Below are positions 54,208 through 64,000 of a DNA stretch of 64,000 bases, piece after piece. Made by a program: the position numbers and the translations under genes. The stretch's first letter is position 1. Each line of letters starts with the position of its first letter. This DNA comes from Dipteris shenzhenensis (lineage: Eukaryota > Polypodiophyta > Polypodiopsida > Gleicheniales). The stretch is from the NCBI GenBank assembly GCA_047967505.1, contig CM106540.1. One strand, written 5' to 3'. The notes beneath the pieces were generated by a model that was not told the DNA's origin, did no database searches, and saw only the letters and a list, made by a program, of their open reading frames with translations.

Positions 54208-57049
54208 CCAGCATACTTCAGCTGTGAAATGAAGATCTATTTTAGCTCCTGCCAAACTTCAATCCCCAAATAGAAATGCATCAGTCTGAGGTCTATCATT
54301 TCAAACTCTCTTCCTAGAAAATTCTTCATCTGCGAGATCTTCTCTTCATGGTTCCCTGTTATGACAAGGTCGCCCACATAAAGGACCACGATCATACACC
54401 TGCCTCCTTCTCTGAAGATATACAAATTTGCATCAGATGGGCTCCTCCTGAATCCATTTTGCAGAAAATAGGAATCAATTCGCTGGTACCAGGCTCATGG
54501 CGCCTATTTCAGCTCGCAAAGTGCCTTCTTTAGTTTACAAGCTTTACCTTCTGAACCGGGGATCTCAAAACCTGGTGGTTGTTCCACGTATACCTCCTCC
54601 TTGTGATCTCCATTTAGAAAGGCGGATTTCACATCCATCTAAAACACGGGCCAACTTCCTTGGGTAGCTAAAGCCAAAACACTGCGAATTGTGGTTAGTG
54701 GAGCTGTGGGAGCAAAAGTATCTTCATAATCAAAACCATGTACTTGTGCAAATCCTTTTGCCACGAGCCGAGCCTTGTACTTATCCAACATGCCGTCGGA
54801 TTTGTACTTGATCTTGTACACCCACTTGGTTCTGATTACCTTGCATTTTGGTGGTCGATCCACAAGGTCCCAAGTGTTGTTCTTCATTATGGAGCCATAC
54901 TCCGATTGCATAGCCTCCATCCACCTATCATCACGCTGTGCCTCTTCAAGACACTTGGGTTCATCAGCACGGATCACTTCTGTCATCAAAGCATAGTTGA
55001 CCAAGTATTCTTGTGCCCTTCTTTGCTCCTCTAATCTCTTGGACCGGTGGTGTTTGGATGGTTCCTCCTCAATGGCTGGAGGTTCTCTGCTATCCAAAAG
55101 CTACTTTACCCACTGTGGGAATGGCCATTGCCATTGTGGTTCTGCAGGCTCTTCTTCATCTTCTTTGTCTTGAATCCTCCCAAGCACCATTGGGGGAGTT
55201 TGGTTTGCTATTGGTGGCGGTACTGGATGGATATCCTGGTCCTGGTTGTCTGGGAAGGAAGCATCCTCCTCCAATTGATGCGGCTATTCTAAGAAGACCA
55301 CATTGCGACTTACAATTACCTTCTTGGTAACAGGGTTATAGAGACGGTAACCCTTTACCTCTTCACTGTAGAAAATACACTTCCGGCTCTTCGGTTCCCA
55401 TTTGGTCCTGGTAGCATCAGGGACATGCACAAACAATCAGATCCAAAAACTCTAAAATGTGCAGCTGAAGGTTTCTTACCAGAAAAGGCTTGCAGTGGAG
55501 TCATCCCCGTTCACAGCCTTCGTGTAGCTATGATTCAGGATGTAAACTGTAGTGTTACATGCTTCAGCCCAGAAAGTATTTGGCAAATCTTTCCCTTTCA
55601 TCATACTCCAGACCATTTCACAAATGACATGCATCTTGCATTATGTTACTCCATTTTGCTGTGATGTATATGGCGGGGGTTTCTACCTCTTGATTCCGTG
55701 ACTTTTGTAGTAACTTTCGAATTCAGTTGATGTGAACTCTCCACCTCCGTCTGATCTCAACTTCTTCCCCTTCCTCCCCGTTTCTTTCTCGACCATTACA
55801 TGCCATTCCTTGAACCTACTAAAAGCCTCGTCTTTACTCTTCAGGAAGTATATCCATATCCTTCTACTGTAGTCGTCGATCAGTGTCATGAAGTAGTAGG
55901 AACCACCCAAAGCTTTCATCTCCATCTTTTTGTAGAGGTCTGTGTGAATGAGCTCTAGAGGAGCCTTTGCCCTACTGGCCTCTTTAGGAAAGGGATGCCG
56001 ATGCTACTTGCCCATCATGCAAGCTTCACATACATCGGGCAGATCTGAAATTTCTGGTAGGTCTGCAATCATTCCACTTTTACGCATCTCCTTCAAAGAA
56101 CTAAGGTTTAGATGACCAAACCTCTCATGCCATAGCTTAGTGTTCTTCACATCCGCTCGAGCACTGAAAGCTGAGAGTTCGTAAATGTTGTTGCACCGTG
56201 TACCTTTACCAATGACCTTCCCTTGAAGATCCAGAATCTGTGCACCATTCTTATCGAATTGAACTTTCAGGTCCCGATCCGTGATTGCGGAAACGGAAAA
56301 CAAGTTCCTCTTGATATCTGGCACATAAAGAACATCGGACAACTGTTTACAACTCCATCTGACTTGAGAGCAATCGTACCTTTTCCTTTTGCTGGATATT
56401 TTGCATCATTGCCGACTGCTACCAGGATGTCATTCCCTACCGGCAGTAGAGAGGTATACCAATCCTTCCGACTAGTCGGTCATGTGGCATGATGCACCAC
56501 TCTCAATGATCCACAGTTCATCCTTAGATACATGAACTGCATCCGTGCAAATCTCCTCAATTGCGATAAACAACTCTACTGGTACTGCCTGCGCATTATT
56601 GTTGGACTCTTTCTTTACTCCGTTCTTCTCATCTGCAATCTTCTTTCGGCACTCATTCTGCTTGTGCCCTGCCTTGTTGCAATAGAAGCACTTGATCTTC
56701 TTCTTTCTCTTTTTATCATCAGAAGAAGATGGGTTACTAGAGTCCTTACCCTTACCTTTCTTTGATCCGGTCCAGAAAGTCGAATCTTCTCCAGTCCTCA
56801 TCTTTTGATGCATCTTCACCTCCAGAAGCATCGTGCTGAAATCCTCAAAGTTGAGGGGTTGATTTTTGAGTGATTTTTGTTATGTGTATTCAACGCTATA
56901 ACAAGACCGTCGTACTTTGGTGGGAGAATCTGTATGCACCTTCGTGCTAGATTCTCACTGGTGATGGTGATGCTAATCACAGTCATCTGATTGCGTAGAT
57001 TCTTCACCCTGGTGATGAACTTCTCTGCTGCTTCAGACTCAACAACCAC
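54208..57049 (-). mobile_element. Element D: Ty1/copia, Gag end to RT (minus strand)
   Basis: Minus-strand order: Gag C-terminal block (AEKFITRVKNLRNQM, 57020-56960), zinc knuckle CFYCNKAGHKQNEC (about 56700), protease with WIIESGASCHMTD (about 56510; D to E at the catalytic site), pre-integrase (LWHERFGHLNLSSL..., VCEACMMGK), integrase (RSDGGGEFTSTEFES, about 55755), IN C-terminal and linker, RT (KNNTWDLVDRPPKCKVI, then KYKARLVAKGFAQVHG at 54800-54740) and the catalytic box changed to YVGD at about 54372-54383. RNase H, LTRs and Gag N-terminus are missing. It fuses to element E at 54207/54208 and to family B at 57049/57050. Confidence 0.9.
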
Positions 57050-58429
57050 AAACTTTCAAATGAGAAATATCTGGTTTCCTACCAGTATACCTCTCCTCTA
57101 GGATCATGCCATGATGTATTGCTGCAGTGGGATTCCTGTTCATTATGTAGACTGTTGTAGCAACTGCTTCAGCCCAATAATAATCTGGCAGGTCTTTTTC
57201 GTTGAGCATGGCATTAGATACCTCTCTAATATGCCTGTTTTTCCTTTCTGCAAGTCCATTTTGTTGTGGGGTATGACTACATGAGTATTGTTGCTTTATG
57301 CCATGCTCCTATAGGAAACTTGCAAACTCATTTGAGAGGTACTCTCCCCCTCCATCTGACCTTAGGCATTTTATTTGCAGGCCTATTTCTTTTTCAACCA
57401 TAGCTTTAAAAGCTTTGAAATGCCCTAACACTTCACTTTTCTTTTTCATAAAATACACCCAAACTTTTCTGTTGTAGTCATAAATAAAAGTGACAAAATA
57501 ATGACAGCCTCCAATAGATGCAGCTTTAGTAGTCCGCACATCAGAGTGGATTAATTCCAATGGCCTCTTACTCTCTTAAACATATCTAGGAAATGGTTTC
57601 CTTGCTTGTTTTCCAAATTGATAGGCTTCACATACCTTATGCATTTCTGCAACCTTGAACTTAGGCAATCCTACAATGATATTTTGGGCCTACATTAATT
57701 TAAGTCGCTGTACATTAACATGACCAATGCGTTTATGCCAAATATCAATATCTACAACTACACTAGTCCCATGTGCAAACATTGTTGCACTCAATTCAGG
57801 CATGTACGCATCCAACGTAAACATCCTGCCCTTCTTCTACCCTTTTGCTATCAAGCGACCTTTATTGTTCATATCCTCAAGAAAGCATCCATGAGGATTA
57901 AATCTAACCTGCAAGCCCTGCTCAACCATTTGACCAACAAAAATCAGTTTCTTGGTGATATTCGGGACATGAAATACATCAGACAGGTATTTCTTTTTTC
58001 CATCCTGCATAGACAAAGAAATTTTACCAATCTGCACAATAGGATGTGTAGTATCATCACCAGTCTCCACAAATCCTTGTCTTTCCATTTTCCTTGTAGA
58101 TGACCTGTCATGTGGTTTGATGCACCTGAGTCAACATACCACACATCATTGCTTTCTTCTGCACTTGTCACAGAATTGGTCATGTGCTGCACCATAAACA
58201 GATGCTCATTTCTGTCATCACCCTGTCTACTAGAGGATGCGTAATTGCCATGCTGCAATGTTCAAGTCATGATGTCATTCTGCTTTTGATAGCAGTCTTT
58301 AACCATATGATCCATTTTACCACAGTAGTAGCATTCAACATTGTTGTTTGCATTTTGGCCTCTCTACCATCCACCACAACCTCTTTGCCTGCCCCTGCCT
58401 CTAAAGTTACCATGTCCTCCTCCATAGGA

Positions 58430-59135
58430 CTAGTTTTCTTGAATTTGTTGCATATTCTGATTTCTACCAAGGCCTCCAAATCGGCTTGCTCTACCTCTGC
58501 CTCTACCTCTTCGAGCATTTGAGTAAAAGATAGCTTCTTTTGAAGTTCCTCTTGAAGAAGATGCACCACCATTTCTCTGCTCTTCAGAAATTAGAAGAGC
58601 AATCAACCCCTCAAAATCAGGAAAATTCTCACGGACGGCAATGGATGTTCGGAATTGTGCATAATCCTTTCCTAGACCATTCAAGGTCACAGAGACTAAA
58701 TCATCATCTTCCACTGGTGACCCAATAGAAGCAAGTGCATCTGCAATCTTCTTCACCTTCATGTGGTAGTCATTGATGCTCATATTTTCTCTCTGCACAT
58801 TATGCAACTCCTACTTGAGCTCCATTTTCCTGGCTTGCATATTTGTGCTATACATTTTCGTCAAAGTATCCCACGCCTCCTTTGGCGTGCTTGCATCCTG
58901 AATATGCACAATCATAGAATCTGAAATACTGATAGATAGCCAGTACATAACTTTTCTGGCTCTCTCATGCCAACCTTTAAATGCTTGCAACTCCTGTTGA
59001 TTGGGAACATTAGGAATAACTGGTTCTTGTTCAGCTCCAGTAATGAACTCCCAATAGCCTTTTCCCTTAAGGAAATTCATCATTCTAAACTTCCATGCTT
59101 GGAAGTTGTTCTTGTCAAGCTTTTCAATGACAATC
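58430..59135 (-). pseudogene. gag: gag of the 59-kb family-B copy
   Basis: After the foreign insert gag continues with LDKNNFQAWKFRMMNFLKGK, YWEFITGAEQEPV, HERARKVMYWLSISISDSM and DASTPKEAWDTLTKMY. A TAG near 58811 interrupts it, then MSINDYHMKVKKIADALASI, LNGLGKDYAQFRTSI, LLISEEQR and an RGRGRASRFGG basic tail, ending at a stop before the knuckle. Confidence 0.85.
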
Positions 59136-59480
59136 CTAATGTTTCTAACATTTTATGATTGGCATAGATGTACACTAACGTCTTAGTCACCCAATCCTCT
59201 AGAAGTCTATTTCGTAAAGTACTATGAATGTACTTGTAATGACTCTAGTTTCTTTTTGAGCCCAAGTTTGAGCATGTTTGAGAAAGAACCCTCATTACAA
59301 TCGGGCGTAGAAGCTCACACATGCCACCATTCATCATCCACCATTTCCAAGTAGATGTAGTTTCTACCAATGCTTGAATATCGCTCGATGCAAACAACTC
59401 GTCCTTGCATTAATACTTGGCTAACTCCTTACAACACTTTGCAAACTCATGGTTTTGGGGATAATATTATCGCATGACCT
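59136..59480 (-). pseudogene. hAT transposase C-terminal fragment inserted in gag
   Basis: These 345 bp are absent from the equivalent place in the 46-kb copy, where ACAATC joins TGTGAAAGAG directly. On the minus strand one frame reads WWMMNGGMCELLRPIVMRVL, then SQTCSNLGSKRN, HYKYIHSTLRNRL and TKTLVYIYANHKML. This is the hAT dimerisation region (W..YG.....L...A..VLSQT.S.S.CERNWS.....H...RNRL....LVYV..N). One stop lies where the conserved Trp belongs. No TIR or TSD is visible, so it was captured rather than transposed as a unit. Confidence 0.75.
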
Positions 59481-60025
59481 TGTGAAAGAGCATCAGATGC
59501 CATTACAGAACACTGCAAAATATTATGTCACTATAAAAAATACAACTTTTGCCTCATAAGGGCAAATCTGCAAAACTGACAAGAGTGGTATTTGACCACA
59601 TAGTCACTTCCAATAAGAATGATTTTGTCACTCCCAATATCTCTGCACATGGGCATATGATGTAATTTCTGTGATAACTTTTTACCAACCTATAGAACAA
59701 TGGTTGCACAGCAAAAACAAGGCACTTGCCTTAGTGCCTGCAGAAAATTTCTGCCGTTAAAACGGGCCTCAAAATGGCATCAAATCAAAAAATAATTTCA
59801 CCCAAGGCTTTGCCCTGGCCCATAGCATATACTGCCCTCTTGCCACACTGTGAAGGGCATCCCAATCTGAGATAGTGCACCCTTGCACTTTCCGGCTGTG
59901 CTACTTGCACAGATTTGCTCCCAAACTCGAAAAAAAAAGGAAAGCAACACTGATCCTCTCACTATGACACCACAAACTTGATTTGCTTTCTTGAGCTCCT
60001 TACCACGAATCGAGCTCTGATACCA

Positions 60026-60225
60026 TGTGAAGAGAGTGGGAGAGAAGGAAGGAGTCTCACTTGCAACTCATACTAGCTGAGCCACTAACTAAAGTACATA
60101 AAGATAGTTGTCATCTAGCTATTATTCATGGGCGGTGTACCAATTGCATCTACAACTAACAAGTTGCTGACATAAATGCACAATGGTCACCCTGGCCTAT
60201 CATGAGTGGGGAGCTCAATATCTCA
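60026..60225 (-). repeat. Family-B 5' LTR with internal deletion (minus strand)
   Basis: Starts TGAGATATTGAGC and ends TCTTCACA on the minus strand, but about 150 bp are missing relative to 47445-47792 (join near 60068-60076). The PBS complement GCTCTGATACCA lies at 60014-60025. Confidence 0.9.
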
Positions 60226-60429
60226 ATAGTTAGTGCCTGAAGTGAAAGCGGAGCACGTGCTTGCATGTGTGAAAAAAGAACCCCTATGAAAAACCATACA
60301 TGATACATCCCTCAAGGCAAAGGAGTGAAAAAATGCTTCCAAATATTGCAAAATAATAATGTTGACTTACAAAACCACATTAATACACTTAAGACCCAAA
60401 ATTAACCCTTAATCCCCCCACATCCTATT
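60226..60429. other. Unassigned spacer
   Basis: Nothing recognised. Confidence 0.3.
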
Positions 60430-60930
60430 AAAGCAACACCAACCCCCCTCATTTCTCTCCCCACCCTTTTGCTAGCCACTTCCTTCTCCGAATTTCGTTA
60501 AGCTGTCATAATTTCCGTCTTTCTCTATTTTCTGTCCACCACCACCACCACCACTTTTTCTGTGAATCCTCCTTCCACCACCACTTTTTCCATCACCCCC
60601 CCTTACATCTCCATCTCCACCTCCCATCATCTTCCTCCCCACTACCTCCACTTTTTCCGTCCATCCCCCACTCAAGGTAACCATCCTTTTTCCCTCCACC
60701 ATCTCTCTACCTCTCTCTACACCCCATTTCCCTCCCCCTCCATCTCCCATCTCCTCCACCCCCCCCCAATCTCCACCATCTCTCCACCCCTCTCAACACC
60801 CCATCTCCCCTTTTTTTCCCTCCCCCTTCATCTCCCATCTCCTCCACTTCCCTCACCCTCCATCTCCCATCTCCTCCACCACCCCCCAATCTCCACCATC
60901 TCTCTACCTCTCTCTACACAACTACTTCAA
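60430..60930. repeat. C/T-rich low-complexity minisatellite
   Basis: CCACCACCACC runs and repeats of CTCCATCTCCCATCTCCTCC, about 115 bp apart (60737, 60853), with CCCCCAATCTCCACCATCTC at 60764 and 60882. The Pro/Ser-rich and Gly/Glu-rich frames are repeat artefacts. Confidence 0.85.
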
Positions 60931-61420
60931 AACTTGACAAAAATCCTTAGTTTTGTTGTTTTTTGAGATTATTAGACTATACACACACCTTAGCAATCAA
61001 GTTTACTACGTTCCTATCAACTTGAAACACTGAAAAGCAACATAAACAAGCTTCCCAAGCTCGAAAATGACATTCCTACATGAAAAAATAGATTTTCGTC
61101 CTCTCTCTCTCTCTTTCTCTCTTTTCACCTCTCTTCTCTCCTACAACTCCACTAACAAGCTCCAAGTTAAGCTTGAAAACTTGTGCAATGGGAATATAAT
61201 GAAGGAAGACAAGTGCAAATGCAAAAGCATACCTTTTCTCCCCGATAGTAGTGCCGAAAATGTAGCATGGTCTCAGCGATGACTCATGTGTGGTGGGGTT
61301 GTTGAAGGTATGCCGATGGAGCTTCAACTCCCGGCTACTCCTCATGGGAGCAATGCATAGCATAAGTCATCCACAAGTGTCACTCAAGTGGCCTCAGGAT
61401 TGTTGTAATGTGGTTTCACA
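60931..61420. other. Unassigned sequence with (CT)n tract
   Basis: A CT-rich tract at 61100-61140. Short open frames at 61067-61363 have no recognisable motif. Confidence 0.3.
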
Positions 61421-61506
61421 TGAGAAAGAGGGAAGGGGAAGAGGGGAGGGGAGAGGGAGAAGGAGGGAGAAGGGAGGAGGAGGAAGGGAAGAAGGGAGTG
61501 AAGGGG
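61421..61506. repeat. GA/GGA-rich tract
   Basis: A purine run of GAGGGAAGGGGAAGAGGGGA type, about 85 bp. Confidence 0.9.
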
Positions 61507-61890
61507 GATAGAGTGACAACCACAAGGGCACTACAATGGAAACAAGAGAACACCCAAAACTCTCTCTTGGAAGAGAAGAGGGAGCTTGTATTCAAATGTG
61601 TGCAAACAACAATGAAGACCAAAGTCAAACTTTTGGCCTTTTATACAAGTCACCTTTTGAGGGGAGGGCCAACCCTTTTCCTTTTTAGCACTCTCCCTCA
61701 CTTTACAACCATGGGCTCTTGGGCTCGTAAGGTGCCAAGGCATATTGCTCTTCTTACCGACTCTCCCTACTAGCGGAATTAGTGCTTGTATTAACCATAT
61801 TAAAGTGCTTGGGACAAACCTAGTATGAGGAGGTGATCCTAAGAGGTTCCCAAATAGCACTTGTGTTAGCCTTGCCAGTCCTAGGCTCGA
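61507..61890. other. Unassigned sequence
   Basis: No gene recognised; open frames lack motifs. Confidence 0.3.
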
Positions 61891-62375
61891 GTGATTTGGG
61901 GATCAAACTCCCTAAGCACCCTCACACCTTCACCTGTTTGGTGTTTGAACCTTATGAATGTGGCTCAAAACCTGGAGTGACAAGGCTAGGCTTCCATGAG
62001 ACACCCCACAACAACCTTGAATGTTGCTGGGAAGCCTTTTCTTTGGAATATTTGGGGATCAAACTCCCTGAGTTTGAGCTATACTCCCTTCATGCCTATC
62101 TTTTTTGGCATTGCTATTTCCTGTGGATGTGGAGCTGAATAACAGTGCAAGGCGTATGCACTCTGAAGTGTGCATCTCCTTGTTTCAACACCTCCTTGTT
62201 CTGGGTGGGGGTAGCTAGAACGTACAACCTATGCACGTTGCCTGGAATCTTTGGACTTTTGGGTGGGCTTGGGGTATTTGGGGATCAAACTCCCTAAGTT
62301 TGAGCTATACTCCTTCCATGTGCACATTGCTTGTAATCATTGACCTTGGTGTATTTGGGTATCAAACTCCCTTGT
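61891..62375. repeat. Interspersed short repeat, four copies
   Basis: ATTTGGGGATCAAACTCCCT occurs at about 61898, 62050 and 62277, with a variant (ATTTGGGTATCAAACTCCCT) at 62353. Two copies continue with AAGTTTGAGCTATACTCC(C/T)T(T/C)CATG. Spacings are about 152, 227 and 76 bp. Confidence 0.85.
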
Positions 62376-64000
62376 GCTTGTCCTATTGAAGTAGATCATT
62401 TGGCTTGGTCACCTTTACTCATTGATTACCTTGCATTTGGTGATTGTACTTGTGGATGTTAACATGAAATAGTCGCATAAACACCATGGTCGTTGGTTTT
62501 GCAGGCATGCAACAGAAAGAAGTGAACAAGCTTGTCTCCAAAGAGTCTCCAAACAAGAGCTTTTTGCAATCTAGCCCTTAGAGGCTGATGAAGAGCAAGC
62601 CTTAGGTAGCCAGGCGAGGAGGCGTAGAAGAACAATAGAGGGAGATGAAATTTATTGTCTAGTAGATTACTTACCAACTAGATCTATTTGTCCACTTTGT
62701 AAAGCCCAACTATCAATGGCATCATACATGGTGTTGGGCTTAGAACAAGTGTATCCACTAGGACCATGACTTTCATCTCTTTACAATGTATACATTCTCT
62801 ATGATGGAAATATATGACTTTGTTTTAAGTTAAATGACCTTTCAAGTTTATATGGTTGCAATTGTGATTGAATAAAGTAATAAGTATGGAATAAAGTAGG
62901 TTGCAATTAAAGTTTCTAGAATTTACAGGTGCATTCCATCCAAATTAGCAAACTAGCAATCCTAAAACAATATTGAGGTTTCAATATTTTAAATAAATAC
63001 TTCCATTTGGTTAGCTATAATAGTAGTATTTCTCCTTAGTTAGTTTATTATGGATTGTATGTTGTAAAAAATCCCTTCAATAAGCTCACATATTAACACA
63101 TATGCTAAGCAATGCTTTGCCACTACTAGAAACCTATATTCTCATTATGCTAAACCTACTAGAAACCTAATTGGAATTGAGATGAAATGGGTAATAGAAG
63201 AAATAAGCTTGCGAGAAAAAGTTTGTAATAATGAATTTTGATAAGCATATGGGATAGTTTCTTAATTTAATTGTTTGTGATAAGTGACGAAAAACTCTTG
63301 ATTTCACCCAAATGAAAATTGAAATTAATTGTATGTTTGTTCCATTCTAAAATATAAAAGGAAAGACAAAACTAGCATATTATTAGTTCTTGTGAGTGTA
63401 GTATTTAAGTAAAAGGTCTAAGTGTAGAAAGTAGGTGTTGAGAGAATGGACAAATAGTTGATAATTCTCAATGTTGACCTAGCGTTGGCACATGGTGTGT
63501 GCATGCATGCAATAGAAATGCTATTGATTCAATCGTGACAAACTATATAAGGTAAACTTCAAAAGCACAACCCTTTATTAATTCCCCTCTACACATGCTA
63601 GCACTATTTACAAGCTAATTGGGACAAGGCAACCGCCTCCCAAACGAAAGGTAAGGGCGAAGCGAGTGCAGTTAAGGTAGGGAAAGGTTTCAGATCATTA
63701 TCCACAGAGTGGGTCGGATGAAGAGATTGCAATAGTCTCCACCTCAAGATAATCAGTGCATGGTTGAGTTTAAACCCCACCATAACATGGCTCGAGGATA
63801 GGGTTAGGGAAGGTGAAACATAGATGCATAGACAAAACGTAAGCTAGTTTGTCAAAATGAGTGCTTCGACCTAGCCATGGAAAAGAAACACTTGGTAGAG
63901 GCACATCGATTAGTTTGGGAATGTTAGGAGAGATTCGAGCAATGACTGAGAACTAACAAAATCATGGACACTATCTGCCCCATCCATTTGATTGCAATAA
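62376..64000. other. Unassigned AT-rich intergenic DNA at window edge
   Basis: No gene, RNA gene or transposon domain recognised. A GC-richer stretch at 63600-63860 shows no open frame of note. Confidence 0.35.

Larger units (their letters stand above)
57050..60225 (-). mobile_element. Family-B copia element, LTR to integrase (minus strand)
   Basis: 5' LTR (60225-60026), PBS (60025-60014), leader, gag from ATG 59503, zinc knuckle C-Y-Y-C...H...C (about 58345), protease (WYVDSGASNHMTGH, about 58140, followed by a short deletion), pre-integrase, integrase core (LIHSDVRTTK at 57560, RSDGGGEYLSNEF at 57360) and integrase C-terminal start (YYWAEAVATTVYIMN). It is cut at 57050 by the join to element D. 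Gag holds a 345-bp foreign insert and a TAG stop near 58811. RT, RNase H and the 3' LTR are missing. Confidence 0.9.

Noticed and set aside
60562-60966. 134-residue Pro/Ser/His-rich open frame
   Set aside because: It lies in a C/T-rich minisatellite and reflects base composition.

Overview
The window is nuclear DNA of a land plant. The signs are plant-type telomere words (CCCTAAA/TTTAGGG), a WRC-domain protein, Ty1/copia elements primed by initiator Met-tRNA, LINE, hAT and MITE debris, and long CT/CA/AT microsatellites. The genus cannot be fixed from the sequence. A large repeat-rich genome such as a fern or other seed-free plant would fit, but that is inference. No rRNA gene, intact tRNA gene, CRISPR array or organellar gene was seen.

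Only two open, conserved-looking protein genes stand out. The first (about 7.1-9.6 kb, +) encodes an 836-842 residue protein with a winged-helix-like N-terminus and five intact WRC zinc motifs; part of it arose by internal duplication. The second (42.8-44.6 kb, -) encodes a 608-residue protein that joins an integrase-type HHCC zinc motif to a FAR1/GCM1-like finger and a coiled coil.

Layout. 0-6.5 kb: purine-rich repeat, a decayed Ty3/gypsy pol (-) and a decayed LINE (-). 6.5-13.3 kb: the WRC gene and its flanks. 13.4-25.8 kb: a nested stack, in which an almost complete Tnt1/Tork-like copia element (16257-22175, TSD CATAT) sits inside the 3' LTR of a family-B copia element, which itself lies in the gag of a third element (C); rearranged family-B pieces follow. 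25.9-27.5 kb: eight 64-66 nt hairpins of one family with changing spacing and compensatory arm changes, the most unusual structure in the window and a candidate small-RNA cluster. 28-33 kb: gypsy gag, LINE, and gag/PPT/LTR remains. 33-40 kb: telomere-like repeats, an AT-rich ~175 bp satellite, an isolated exon-like ORF and a MITE with G7 inverted repeats and an 8-bp TSD. 41-42 kb: a solo LTR with a 5-bp TSD. 42.8-45.5 kb: the zinc-finger gene and a tRNA-derived SINE-like unit. 46-60.2 kb: a minus-strand mosaic of copia families B, E and D with a LINE fragment and a captured hAT transposase end. 60.2-64 kb: low-complexity sequence and a short dispersed repeat, no recognised gene.

The transposon genes are all broken by stops, frameshifts or deletions; only the two host-like genes look potentially functional. 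Domain calls come from reading motifs by eye, with no database search.
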